A stretch of 64,000 nt of DNA from Clostridium_AT stratigraminis (GTDB taxonomy: Bacteria; Bacillota; Clostridia; Clostridiales; Clostridiaceae): positions 228,904 to 292,903 of the forward strand of contig NZ_JBJHZZ010000003.1 of the NCBI RefSeq assembly GCF_045310675.1. The letters run 5' to 3'. Below, one piece after another: positions 42,509 to 51,888 of this stretch (positions are counted from its first letter, which is position 1; every line of letters starts with the position of its first letter). The position numbers were made by a program, and so were the translations under genes. The notes under the pieces are model-generated. The model was not told where the DNA came from. It saw only the letters and a list, made by a program, of their open reading frames with translations, and ran no database searches.

Positions 42509-44164
42509 TTATTTTTTAAGCATTGGTATTTTTATATCCTTATGTTCATATGCAAAATTTATTGCCTCTTGGTAGCCTGCATCTGCATGTCTTAATACAC
42601 CCATTCCAGGATCCGTGGTTAATACTCTTCTTATTCTCTCTTCAGCTTCTTTACTACCATCAGCAACTATAACTTGCCCAGCATGTTGAGAAAAGCCTAT
42701 ACCAACGCCTCCGCCATGATGGAAGGATACCCAGGTAGCGCCGCCTATTGCATTAATTGCAAAGTTTAATAGTGCCCAGTCAGAAATAGCATCTGAGCCG
42801 TCCTTCATTCCTTCAGTTTCTCTATTTGGAGATGCTACAGATCCACAGTCTAAATGATCTCTTCCAATTACAACTGGAGCTTTAAGTTCTCCCTTTCTTA
42901 CCATTTCATTAATAGCTAAGCCAAATTTAGCCCTCTCACCATATCCAAGCCAGCATATTCTTGAAGGAAGTCCTTGGAATTCGATTCTTTCCTGAGCCAT
43001 ATTAATCCATCTAGCTAAATGTTTATCTTCAGGGAAAAGCTCAAGTACTTTTCTGTCAGTTGCATAAATATCTTCAGGATCTCCTGATAGGGCTGCCCAC
43101 CTAAAAGGGCCCTTACCTTCGCAGAATAGTGGCCTTATATAAGCTGGTACGAAGCCTGGAAAATCAAAGGCATTCTTTACTCCTTCTTCTAGCGCAACCT
43201 GTCTTATATTATTACCGTAATCAAAAACCTCAGCACCTTTATTTTTAAACTCAAGCATACACTTAACGTGGATAGCTATACTTTTTCTTGCTTTAGTTAT
43301 ATATTCCTCTGGATTATCCTTTCTAAGTTTCAGTGCATCTTCATAGCTCATACCTCCTGGAACATATCCACCTAAGGTGTCATGTGCAGAAGTTTGATCT
43401 GTAACTATATCAGGCTGAAAATTCATTTCAAGAAGCTTAGGATATACATCGCTGCAATTGCCAAGAAGGGCTATAGATAATGCCTTTCCCTTCTCTTTTG
43501 CCTCTAAAGCCATTTTAACAGCTTCCTCTACACTATCAGTCATAACATCTACATATCTTGTATCTAATCTTCTTTGAATTCTATTTTTATCTACTTCAAC
43601 ACAGATTGCAACTCCTTCATTCATGGTTACTGCGAGAGGTTGAGCGCCACTCATTCCCCCTAGCCCGCCAGTTAAAGTTATAGTACCCTTTAAGCTGTCA
43701 CTATATTTTTTATGTGCTATTGCTGCTAAAGTTTCATAGGTACCTTGTAATATGCCTTGAGATCCTATATATATCCAGCTTCCTGCTGTCATTTGACCAT
43801 ACATAGTAAGCCCTTGTCTTTCAAGTTCTCTGAAATACTCCCAGTTAGCCCAATGTGGTACTAAATTTGAATTAGCTATAATTGCCCTTGGAGCATCTTT
43901 ATGAGACTTAAATACTCCAACAGGCTTTCCAGATTGAACAAGCATTGTTTCATCGTCCTCTAGTTCTTTTATGGTATTAACTAAAGCATCAAAGCATTCC
44001 CAGCTTCTAGCTGCTCTTCCTGTTCCTCCATATACTATAAGATTATCTGGATCTTCTGCATTTGCAGGATCTAAATTATTCATTAACATTCTAAGTATAG
44101 CTTCTTGCTGCCATCCTTTGCAGCTTAATTCAGTTCCTCTAGGTGCGGTAATTGTTCTTTTCAT
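42509..44164 (-). CDS. hutU: Urocanate hydratase
   Basis: 551 residues, NAD-dependent conversion of urocanate to imidazolonepropionate. Family segments are GGTGRAARSW, GKPVGVFKSHKDAPR, GQMTAGSWIYIGSQGI, the nucleotide loop TGGLGGMSGAQPLA, RICWLGYGERAKFG and HHGGGVGIGFSQHAGQ. An ATG at 44179 precedes the ribosome site GGGAGGG, so the start is ATG 44164. Confidence 0.97.
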   Translation of the reverse strand: MKRTITAPRGTELSCKGWQQEAILRMLMNNLDPANAEDPDNLIVYGGTGRAARSWECFDALVNTIKELEDDETMLVQSGKPVGVFKSHKDAPRAIIANSNLVPHWANWEYFRELERQGLTMYGQMTAGSWIYIGSQGILQGTYETLAAIAHKKYSDSLKGTITLTGGLGGMSGAQPLAVTMNEGVAICVEVDKNRIQRRLDTRYVDVMTDSVEEAVKMALEAKEKGKALSIALLGNCSDVYPKLLEMNFQPDIVTDQTSAHDTLGGYVPGGMSYEDALKLRKDNPEEYITKARKSIAIHVKCMLEFKNKGAEVFDYGNNIRQVALEEGVKNAFDFPGFVPAYIRPLFCEGKGPFRWAALSGDPEDIYATDRKVLELFPEDKHLARWINMAQERIEFQGLPSRICWLGYGERAKFGLAINEMVRKGELKAPVVIGRDHLDCGSVASPNRETEGMKDGSDAISDWALLNFAINAIGGATWVSFHHGGGVGIGFSQHAGQVIVADGSKEAEERIRRVLTTDPGMGVLRHADAGYQEAINFAYEHKDIKIPMLKK

Positions 44165-44182
44165 ATAAATCCCTCCCATATT

Positions 44183-45706
44183 CTAAAATTCTATATTAAC
44201 TACTTTTTCAACTGCTTCTAATAATAATCCATTATTAATAAGTTCAGTGCATTTATCTAATTCTTTGTACATAACCTTGTCTTCTTCTATAAAGGCTATA
44301 TCTTCTCTAACCTTTTTATAGGCCTCACTTGTTCCAGCCCCAAGTTTAAAATCTTCTCTAAAATCTATAGCTTGACAAGCTGCCATAAGTTCAGTAGCTA
44401 ATACTCTTTTAACATTTTGAGCAATTGTTAAACATTTTCTAGCTGCAATTGTGCCCATACTCACATGGTCTTCTTGATTTGCTGAAGAAGGTATAGAATC
44501 CACAGAAGCTGGATGTGCCAAAACCTTATTTTCAGAAACCAAGGAAGCTGCCGCATACTGAGTAATCATAAAACCAGAATTTAGTCCACCTTTTTTAACT
44601 AAGAAAGGCGGCAAATCATTTAGCTGATAATTTATTAATCTTTCAAGTCTTCTTTCAGATATATTAGCAAGCTCAGCAACAGCAATACCTAAAAAATCAA
44701 AGGATAAAGCCATTGGTTGTCCGTGAAAATTACCACCGGATATTACATCTCCTTCTGTGGTTACTATAGGATTATCAGTTGCTGAATTTATTTCAATTTC
44801 AACTTTTTCCTTTACATAATTTAATGCATCTTTGCTTGCACCATGTACTTGAGGCACACATCTTAAGGTATAAGCATCTTGTACTCTTAGTTCTCCTTGT
44901 TTTGTAATTAGATTGCTTCCTTCTACAAGCTTTAAAATATTTTCAGCTGTAACCATTTGTCCCTTATGAGGTCTTATAGTATGAATTTGTGGATAAAATG
45001 CATTTTCTATGCCTCTTAAGGCTTCTATAGTAAGAGCTGCAGTTAAATCACTTGTTTTTATTAATTTTATACTTTCAATAAGCGCAATACTTCCAACTGC
45101 CGTCATAACCTGTGTACCATTTATTAGTGCCAAGCCTTCCTTGGCTGTAAGCTGAACTAAATTTATATTTGCCTTTTCCATAGCAGCTTCACCAGATAAA
45201 ACTTCCCCATTATATTCAGCTTCACCTTCACCAAGCATAGGTAGTACCATATGCGAAAGTGGTGCTAAATCCCCAGAAGCACCAAGTGAACCTTTTTCAG
45301 GAATTGAAGGATGTACCTTTTTATTAAGCATTTCTATTAAAGTTTCCAAAGTTTCAAGCCTTATTCCCGAATAACCTTTAGAAAGGGCATTGGCTCTTAA
45401 AAGCATTATTGTTCTAACTATTTCTTTAGAAAATAAACTGCCATAGCCGCAGGCATGGGATATAATTAAATTTCTTTGAAGAGTTTTACAGTCTTCATGA
45501 GTTATAGTTACATCTGAAAACTTTCCAAAGCCAGTTGTTATTCCGTAAACTACCTGGCTGTTTTCCACTATGGAATCAACAATTTTTCTAGATTCAATAA
45601 CTTTTTTCTTTGCATCACTGCTTAAACTAACCTCATAGCCCTTATAGGCTACATTTACAATGTCATCAAGTGTAAGACTATTGCCATCAATAATAACTTT
45701 CCCCAT
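44183..45706 (-). CDS. hutH: Histidine ammonia-lyase
   Basis: 507 residues. It deaminates histidine to urocanate. The MIO-forming triad is Ala143-Ser144-Gly145 in GSLGASGDLAPLS; the Tyr of VVYGITTGFG is the catalytic base. The ATG 45706 lies nine bases after GGTGG; a GTG at 45715 overlaps the site. First gene of hutH-hutU-ftcD-hutI-fchA. No hut-specific regulator is adjacent, and I saw no clear leader element in 45716-45880. Confidence 0.97.
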   Translation of the reverse strand: MGKVIIDGNSLTLDDIVNVAYKGYEVSLSSDAKKKVIESRKIVDSIVENSQVVYGITTGFGKFSDVTITHEDCKTLQRNLIISHACGYGSLFSKEIVRTIMLLRANALSKGYSGIRLETLETLIEMLNKKVHPSIPEKGSLGASGDLAPLSHMVLPMLGEGEAEYNGEVLSGEAAMEKANINLVQLTAKEGLALINGTQVMTAVGSIALIESIKLIKTSDLTAALTIEALRGIENAFYPQIHTIRPHKGQMVTAENILKLVEGSNLITKQGELRVQDAYTLRCVPQVHGASKDALNYVKEKVEIEINSATDNPIVTTEGDVISGGNFHGQPMALSFDFLGIAVAELANISERRLERLINYQLNDLPPFLVKKGGLNSGFMITQYAAASLVSENKVLAHPASVDSIPSSANQEDHVSMGTIAARKCLTIAQNVKRVLATELMAACQAIDFREDFKLGAGTSEAYKKVREDIAFIEEDKVMYKELDKCTELINNGLLLEAVEKVVNIEF

Positions 45707-45884
45707 ATTATTCACCCACCAATAAAAATAATTTTCTCACTATTACTAATATTCTGCAAATCTTTTAAATAACCTTCAAATTTTAGCATTAGAATTTTCT
45801 GAATTTATTTTATCTGCTAGTATTTTAGCATGATAATGCACATATAAAAGCTGCTATTTTCTAGCTTTTTCTTTTTAGCAAAAA

Positions 45885-45921
45885 AATAAGTCATAATCAA
45901 GTATTTTGATTATGACTTATT
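45885..45921. terminator. Terminator of the DegT operon
   Basis: AATAAGTCATAATCAA pairs perfectly with TTGATTATGACTTATT. It lies 9 bases past the stop of the gene ending at 45931 and is flanked by A- and T-rich DNA. Confidence 0.85.
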
Positions 45922-45930
45922 CTAGTTCAA

Positions 45931-47112
45931 TTAATCATTTATTTTTTCTACAAATTCAACTAATTTTGTTGCTACATACTCTGCATCTTCAAGTGTAAGC
46001 AGTGAGTATAGAGGTAAGGAAATTTCATTTTTGTACTGCTCATAAGCGTTTGGATAATCTTCTACTTTATAGCCTAAGTTTCTGTAAGCTGTAAACATAG
46101 GTAGTGGCATAAAATGAACATTTGTTGCTATATCTATTTCACCCATTTTTTCAATTAGTAAGTCTCTCTTTTCTTCTGTAAAACCCTTAATTCTTAATGG
46201 ATATAGATGATAACAGGTTTCCGTTCCACTTTCGACTTGGAATGGAAGAATAGCCCATTCCTTTTCTCCAAGTATTTTATTATATATTTCAAAAAGATTT
46301 TTTCTCTTTGCGAGCATGTCATCAAATCTTTCAAGCTGCACAATTCCTATTGCAGACATTATATCTGTCATATTACACTTTAATCCATCTGTTAAAATAT
46401 CATATTTCCAGGCTCCAGCTTTCATCTTTGATAGTGCATCCTTTGTTTGGCCTTGTAGTGAGGTATATTTTAGTTCCTTATATAAATTCTCACGGCCTAA
46501 GAAATTATTATTATTAAAGGTAATGCAGCCGCCTTCTGCAGTTGTAAGATTCTTAACTGCATGGAAAGAAAATATATGAAAGTCCATTTGGCCTCCAACC
46601 TTTTCTCCCTTATATTTAGCTCCGAAGGAATGAGCTGAATCAGATATAAGAACTATATCTTCTCTATTCTTTGCCTTAAGCACTGCTCTTACAGCATCGT
46701 AATCTACTGGAACTCCTGCAAAATCCACAGTCAATATAGCCTTTGTATTAGGAGTTATAGCATCGTAAATTTTTTGATCATCTATTAGAAAGCTGTCCTT
46801 CTTAACATCTACAAATTTTGGTTTTATTCCTCTATGTAATATAGCATTAGAGGTAGCAGCATAGGTATAAGGTGTTGTAATAATTTCATCCTTGCCACCT
46901 ATATTAAGTATTTTTAATATCAATTCCATGCCAGCAGAATTACTATTTACTGCCACTGCATGATTTGTGTTGCAATACTTTGCTAAATTTTCTTCAAACT
47001 TTGCTGTCTTAGGACCTGATGTAATCCAGCCCGACTTCATAACTTCAACTACTGCATCGATTTCTGCTTGTGTTATGTCAGGTGGTGAAAAGGGTATTAC
47101 CTTATTTTGCAT
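45931..47112 (-). CDS. DegT/DnrJ/EryC1/StrS-family sugar aminotransferase (second)
   Basis: 393 residues, PLP-dependent. Family marks: GPKTAKFEENLAKYCNTNHAV, EIITTPYTYAATSNAILH, DSAHSFGAKYKGEKVGG and the PLP lysine in FSFHAVKNLTTAEGG. These enzymes make amino-deoxysugars of nucleotide-linked 4-keto hexoses. ATG 47112 is preceded by AAAGGAAGG, which lies within the extension from ATG 47130. Last gene of the DeoR-DegT-DegT group; the sugar is unknown, perhaps for the polysaccharide cluster nearby. Confidence 0.9.
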   Translation of the reverse strand: MQNKVIPFSPPDITQAEIDAVVEVMKSGWITSGPKTAKFEENLAKYCNTNHAVAVNSNSAGMELILKILNIGGKDEIITTPYTYAATSNAILHRGIKPKFVDVKKDSFLIDDQKIYDAITPNTKAILTVDFAGVPVDYDAVRAVLKAKNREDIVLISDSAHSFGAKYKGEKVGGQMDFHIFSFHAVKNLTTAEGGCITFNNNNFLGRENLYKELKYTSLQGQTKDALSKMKAGAWKYDILTDGLKCNMTDIMSAIGIVQLERFDDMLAKRKNLFEIYNKILGEKEWAILPFQVESGTETCYHLYPLRIKGFTEEKRDLLIEKMGEIDIATNVHFMPLPMFTAYRNLGYKVEDYPNAYEQYKNEISLPLYSLLTLEDAEYVATKLVEFVEKIND

Positions 47113-47136
47113 AATGAGCCTTCCTTTCAATATATG

Positions 47137-48258
47137 TTATTTTGCATAGAATTTTTTTATAGTCTCAGTTACAAAATCTATTTCTTCAGTTGTTATTTCT
47201 GGGTATATAGGAAGTGCAATAATTTGCTCAGATACTCTCTCCGCTACAGGGAAATCCCCTTTCTTATAACCAAGATATTCAAAACATTTTTGCATATGAA
47301 GCGGCATAGGATAATAAATGCTGTAACCTACTTCATTTTTCTTTAAATACTCTGCAAGACCGTCTCTATCCTCAACGAGTATATTGAAGACGTAGTAAAC
47401 TTGCTTTTGATTGCCTTTTATCCTTGGAAGTCTTACAAAATCACAATCTTTTAATCTTTCTTTATATAAATTTGCAGCTTCTTCTCTTTTCTTTATAGCA
47501 TTATCTATGTATTTTAGCTTTACTGATAGAACTGCTGCTTGAATGGAATCTAGTCTTGAGTTATAGCCTATATGGTCATAGTGATATTTCTTTGCAGCTC
47601 CATGAACTCTATAGCTTTTTGCTAAGTTTGCTAGGTTTTCATCATTTGTTACTATCATTCCGCCATCACCATAACCACCTAAGGTCTTTGTAGGGAAGAA
47701 GGAATAAACTCCAAAGTCTCCAATAGCTCCAGAATGTTTATACTCAGTACTATTACCTTTCCAACGCATTCCAAAAGCTTCTGCAGCATCTTCTAAAACT
47801 TTAAGGTCATACTTTTTTGAAAGGTTCATTATCTTATCCATATCTATCATTTGATCAAACAAATGTATAGGAAGAATACCTGCAGTATTATCATTTATTT
47901 TTTCTTCGATTTTATTAACGTCAATACCAAAGGTATCTTCATCAATATCTACAAATACTGGTTTGCCGTTATATTTTGTAATACAGGAAGTTGAAGCTAA
48001 GAAAGTAAAAGGTGATGTAATTACTTCCTTTCCATTACTAAATCCAAGTATGTCAGATGCTATTACAAGAGCATCTGTGCCTGAGGCAACACCTATTGCA
48101 TATTTTGCACCAGTATAATCCGAAATAGCTTTTTCAAAATCACTAACTGTATTACCAAGGATAAAACTGCCCTTCTCTATTACTGACTGAATAGCATTAT
48201 CAAACTCAGCCTTTTTTTCATGATATTCCCTTTGAGAGGTATAAAAATTGACTTTCAT
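47137..48258 (-). CDS. DegT/DnrJ/EryC1/StrS-family sugar aminotransferase (first)
   Basis: 373 residues. Family marks: FILGNTVSDFEKAISDYTGA, EVITSPFTFLASTSCI, VLEDAAEAFGMRWKG and the PLP lysine in YSFFPTKTLGGYGDGG. It is only distantly related to its downstream neighbour, so the two are not a recent duplication. Both lie within one transcript after the DeoR gene. AAAGGAG precedes the ATG. Confidence 0.9.
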   Translation of the reverse strand: MKVNFYTSQREYHEKKAEFDNAIQSVIEKGSFILGNTVSDFEKAISDYTGAKYAIGVASGTDALVIASDILGFSNGKEVITSPFTFLASTSCITKYNGKPVFVDIDEDTFGIDVNKIEEKINDNTAGILPIHLFDQMIDMDKIMNLSKKYDLKVLEDAAEAFGMRWKGNSTEYKHSGAIGDFGVYSFFPTKTLGGYGDGGMIVTNDENLANLAKSYRVHGAAKKYHYDHIGYNSRLDSIQAAVLSVKLKYIDNAIKKREEAANLYKERLKDCDFVRLPRIKGNQKQVYYVFNILVEDRDGLAEYLKKNEVGYSIYYPMPLHMQKCFEYLGYKKGDFPVAERVSEQIIALPIYPEITTEEIDFVTETIKKFYAK

Positions 48259-48282
48259 ACATAATCTCCTTTATTTATAAAA

Positions 48283-49056
48283 TTATTTTACTTCTTCTGC
48301 TACTAAAACCTTAACTCCAAGTTTCCTTATCTTTTCAATTTCTTGTTCCTTAGCTTCCCAATCTGTAATAATAAGGTCTAAGTCTTTCATATCTAATGTT
48401 TTTGAAAAAAATTCATTGCCAATCTTATCAAAATTAATTAGACAAATCTTTTTACTTGATACTTCTGCTACTGTTCGTTGAAAAATAGCTCCTTCCGGAG
48501 TAGAACTGCTTAATCCATGTTTCGAGGATAAGCCTCCACCGGTTAAAAAAGCTACATCAATCCTTAAGTTTTTTACAAATTCAGTTGCTAAGGCATCAAC
48601 AATACCTTCTTCATGTTTTATTTTACCACAAACAATATAGGTTTCTATGTTACCATAGCTTTTAAGTTTTTCTGCCACCTTTAAAGAATTTGTAACTACT
48701 GTAAATACTTTATCCAAAGGAAGATACTTTAATAAAATATAGTGTATGCTGGCACCACCAATATATACAGTGTCGCCCTCCTCAATAAAGCTTGCTGCAA
48801 GTTTTGCAACTGAATTTTGATGTTTGGTTCCTTCACCGTATCTAATTTTCTCGTCTATAGGTAATCTTCTTACCTTGGAAACGGATATTGCACCACCATG
48901 AGTCTTTTTAATAAGTCCTTCATCTTCTATAATCTTAAGGTCTCTCCTTATGGTATCGATTGAAACATCAAATTCTTCAGCTAAATCCTTTACAAATACT
49001 CTACCAGTTAATTTAACTTTAGTTAATATCTTCTCCCGGCGTTCCTCAGCAAACAT
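48283..49056 (-). CDS. DeoR-family transcriptional regulator
   Basis: 257 residues. N-terminal DeoR winged helix (FAEERREKILTKVKLTGRVFVKDLAEEF, VSIDTIRRDLKIIEDEGLIKKTHGGAI) and a C-terminal sugar-phosphate sensor (DEKIRYGEGTKHQNSVAKLAASFIEEGDTVYI, then LTGGGLSSKHGLSSS). DeoR repressors usually respond to phosphorylated sugars. It is the first gene of a transcript with two amino-sugar aminotransferases, so it may regulate them. AAGGAG precedes the ATG. Confidence 0.92.
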   Translation of the reverse strand: MFAEERREKILTKVKLTGRVFVKDLAEEFDVSIDTIRRDLKIIEDEGLIKKTHGGAISVSKVRRLPIDEKIRYGEGTKHQNSVAKLAASFIEEGDTVYIGGASIHYILLKYLPLDKVFTVVTNSLKVAEKLKSYGNIETYIVCGKIKHEEGIVDALATEFVKNLRIDVAFLTGGGLSSKHGLSSSTPEGAIFQRTVAEVSSKKICLINFDKIGNEFFSKTLDMKDLDLIITDWEAKEQEIEKIRKLGVKVLVAEEVK

Positions 49057-49191
49057 ATAATAACTCCTTCCAATTGTCAGTGAAAAATATCCACAAAAAT
49101 ATTATATCACTTTTATGCTGTTATGTTAATATTTTTTTGCTGTTTTTCGCATTTTTATGCATTTATTTTATAAGATCTATTTTTATATAAA

Positions 49192-49243
49192 AAATGTACT
49201 CAATGTGATAAGCATTTTAGTGCCTATAACATTGAGTACATTT
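49192..49243 (-). terminator. Terminator of pepV
   Basis: AAATGTACTCAATGT pairs perfectly with ACATTGAGTACATTT, followed on the minus strand by TTTTTTATAT. Confidence 0.85.
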
Positions 49244-49259
49244 CATTTATTACTTTAAA

Positions 49260-50645
49260 TTAGTTTTCAGCCAATTCTTTAATTGCTTGAGCGTATATTT
49301 GAGTCATTTTCAATAAATCATCAATTTCTATATATTCATTTGGTTGATGATCTAGATCTGGTTTCCCGGGGAATATAGGTCCAAATGCTACCATATTAGG
49401 CATTTCTTTAGCATAGGTACCTCCTCCTATAGCTAAAAGTTCTGCCTTTTCTCCAGTTTGCTCTTCATATACCTTAGATAAGATTTTTATTAATTTATGA
49501 TCTTTTGAGAAATAAAGTGGTTCTTGATGTTCAAATTCATCTATTTCAAAACCTGAGGGTTTCAGAGTTTCATTAAAAGGATTCATCATATCATCTAAGG
49601 TTTTTGTAACTGGATACCTTAAATTAAGTGATAGAGTAATGTTTTCAGGGTCCATGTCTATGGTTCCAACATTAAAGCTTAAGAATCCGGAAACTTCGTC
49701 TTCAAGACATACACCAAAGCTTTCTCCTTTAGTTTCAAGGCCTATTTTTTCAGCTAAAAATTTAAAGGTTTCTTGAATTTCTCCTGAGCATATATTCTCA
49801 TCATTTAAGAATAGTATTACCTGCATTATTGCATTCTTACCAACCTCAGGGGTACTTCCATGACCTGAAAGCCCTATTGATTTTAATATAACTGTTTCGT
49901 CTTTTACCTCATATTTAAAATCAATATTTTTCTTTTTTCCATAGGCTTCTATTTTACTTATTAATTCTTCAGAATTACTTGTATTAATACCTACTTCGCA
50001 GTAGTCAGGTACCATATTTGCCCTTTTACCACCTCTCATATAAGTAATTGAGCTATTATCTTTTGCATTTAATTTCTTAGTTATATTAAAAACTGTTAAG
50101 CCTTTTTCTGCATAGATAATTGGAAAATCAGCATCAGGAGTAAAGCCAATGCTTGGTTTTTCATCATTTTTTAAATAATACTCTACATCAGCGCTTCCTG
50201 TCTCTTCGTTAGTACCAAGTATTATTCTTATTCTCTTCTTTGGCTTGTAACCAGCTTCCTTAAGTGCATACATACCATATAAGGCTGCCATAATAGGTCC
50301 TTTATCATCTAAAGCACCTCTTGCATATATTCTTCCATGGTGGATTTCTGCTGCATAAGGTGGATAGGACCAACCATCCCCCTCAGGAACTACATCTAAA
50401 TGGCCAAGTGCTGCTACTATTTCCTCGCCTTGACCCCATTCGACATATCCAATATAACCATCTAAGTTTTTAGTTTTAAATCCCATAGCTTCGCCAATTT
50501 TAAGCATAGTTAAAAGAGCATTATTTACGCCTTCACCAAAGGGCATCCCCGGTTTTGCCTCTTCTTGTACACTCTTAACCTTAAGGATTTTTTGAGTATC
50601 CTCAATTAAATTTTGCTTAAGCTCTGTAACCTTTTTATTTAACAT
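49260..50645 (-). CDS. pepV: PepV-type dipeptidase (M20 family, beta-Ala-Xaa/Xaa-His)
   Basis: 461 residues, zinc-dependent M20 peptidase cleaving dipeptides in the cytoplasm. Marks: ALGHLDVVPEGDGWSYPPY (first zinc ligand), YARGALDDKGPIMAALYG, LGTNEETGSADVEYYL, LSGHGSTPEVGKNA and AIGGGTYAKEMPN. GGAGGT precedes the ATG. It separates the DegT group from the polysaccharide genes and has its own terminator. Confidence 0.94.
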   Translation of the reverse strand: MLNKKVTELKQNLIEDTQKILKVKSVQEEAKPGMPFGEGVNNALLTMLKIGEAMGFKTKNLDGYIGYVEWGQGEEIVAALGHLDVVPEGDGWSYPPYAAEIHHGRIYARGALDDKGPIMAALYGMYALKEAGYKPKKRIRIILGTNEETGSADVEYYLKNDEKPSIGFTPDADFPIIYAEKGLTVFNITKKLNAKDNSSITYMRGGKRANMVPDYCEVGINTSNSEELISKIEAYGKKKNIDFKYEVKDETVILKSIGLSGHGSTPEVGKNAIMQVILFLNDENICSGEIQETFKFLAEKIGLETKGESFGVCLEDEVSGFLSFNVGTIDMDPENITLSLNLRYPVTKTLDDMMNPFNETLKPSGFEIDEFEHQEPLYFSKDHKLIKILSKVYEEQTGEKAELLAIGGGTYAKEMPNMVAFGPIFPGKPDLDHQPNEYIEIDDLLKMTQIYAQAIKELAEN

Positions 50646-50734
50646 AAATTCATACCTCCATGTATAATGTTAGATAATAACAATCCTTTTGATAATAATG
50701 TCTTTATATCATTCATCCTATCTATAATTTCTAT

Positions 50735-51865
50735 TTATGAATATAAAGTTTTAATAGATTCATTCAACCTAACAACCAATTTTTCCCAATCAAACTTATT
50801 CCTACACAATTCATAAGTTTGTTTTGAATATTCCTTTAAATTATTATTATTAATAAATTCCTCTAATTTTATTGTTAGAGCCTTTGTATCTTCAACTTGT
50901 ACAATTGCACCATTTTCACCACTTACAAGTTCTTTCGCAATTCCTACGTCAGTTGAAACAATAATATCCCCTAATGCTGCTGCTTCTATATAAACTATCC
51001 CGAAGCTTTCAAATCTTGGTCTAGAGCTCAAACAGAAAATCTTTGCTTTCTTGTATTCTTCATACAATTTTTTTCTATCACTAATATTTCCCTTAAAGAT
51101 TACAATATCTTTTAAGTGTGAGTTATCTTTATAAAAATTTTGTATATAAGCTTGAAATTTTTCTTCAATAGGACCTACCAAAACAAGTTTCCATCCACTT
51201 TTTGCAATGTCTTTTATGTTTTTAAATGCTTCTAAGAGCATTTCCGTGTTCTTCTGTTCAGTGCCAATTCGCGCTACATTAAGGATTATATTTTCCTTTT
51301 CTTCAAAACAATACGTTATTTTATTATTCTTTAAATAATCATAATCTACTCCATTGGCTATATTAATAAGCTTTTTAGAATGAAACAATCCAATTTTTTT
51401 TAGTTCATGATAGATTTCTTCTTGCTCTGCACTAATTAAATCAACTTTATCTAAAAACTTATTAAATAAAAAAAGCTTTATGCCCTTCAATTCTAGTATT
51501 TTTTTTACCAACTGATGAGTACAATCTAACTTTAGATAAACTTTACCTTGTGGATTAAAAAACTTATATGTAAATGTGTGAAATACTGAACTTAGTGTAA
51601 CTGAGAACAACTGTAAAATATCTATATTCCTAGCATTTTTTCTCAAGTACCTCATCCCATCTAAGCTTTGATTGTTATATTTTTTTTCCACATAATCCAT
51701 CTTTAAGCCCTTAACTTCTTCTTGTAAGTATGGATAATCACCATTTTTATAGCTTATAACATAAGCATCATAATTATATAATTTATAAAGCTTATAAGGA
51801 ATCATACCCATATCTTTCACTAGATTAACATTTTCTGTTGGTAAATAAAGCACGCAATATTTCAT
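50735..51865 (-). CDS. Glycosyltransferase, GT4 family
   Basis: 376 residues. The C-terminal GT-B domain shows NVARIGTEQKNTEMLLEAF, KLVLVGPIEEKF and the E-x7-E motif FESFGIVYIEAAALG, the usual GT4 retaining transferase pattern. The N-terminal domain is atypical (VLYLPTENVNLVKDMGMIPYK), so the sugar donor is unknown. Last gene of the polysaccharide cluster, 23 bases after the flippase. AGGAGG precedes the ATG. Confidence 0.85.
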   Translation of the reverse strand: MKYCVLYLPTENVNLVKDMGMIPYKLYKLYNYDAYVISYKNGDYPYLQEEVKGLKMDYVEKKYNNQSLDGMRYLRKNARNIDILQLFSVTLSSVFHTFTYKFFNPQGKVYLKLDCTHQLVKKILELKGIKLFLFNKFLDKVDLISAEQEEIYHELKKIGLFHSKKLINIANGVDYDYLKNNKITYCFEEKENIILNVARIGTEQKNTEMLLEAFKNIKDIAKSGWKLVLVGPIEEKFQAYIQNFYKDNSHLKDIVIFKGNISDRKKLYEEYKKAKIFCLSSRPRFESFGIVYIEAAALGDIIVSTDVGIAKELVSGENGAIVQVEDTKALTIKLEEFINNNNLKEYSKQTYELCRNKFDWEKLVVRLNESIKTLYS

Positions 51866-51888
51866 GATTTACCTCCTCAAATAATTAA

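Noticed and set aside
45716..45880. T-box or other leader element before hutH
   Set aside because: No T-box sequence, no antiterminator arrangement and no strong hairpin apart from the terminator of the opposite group.
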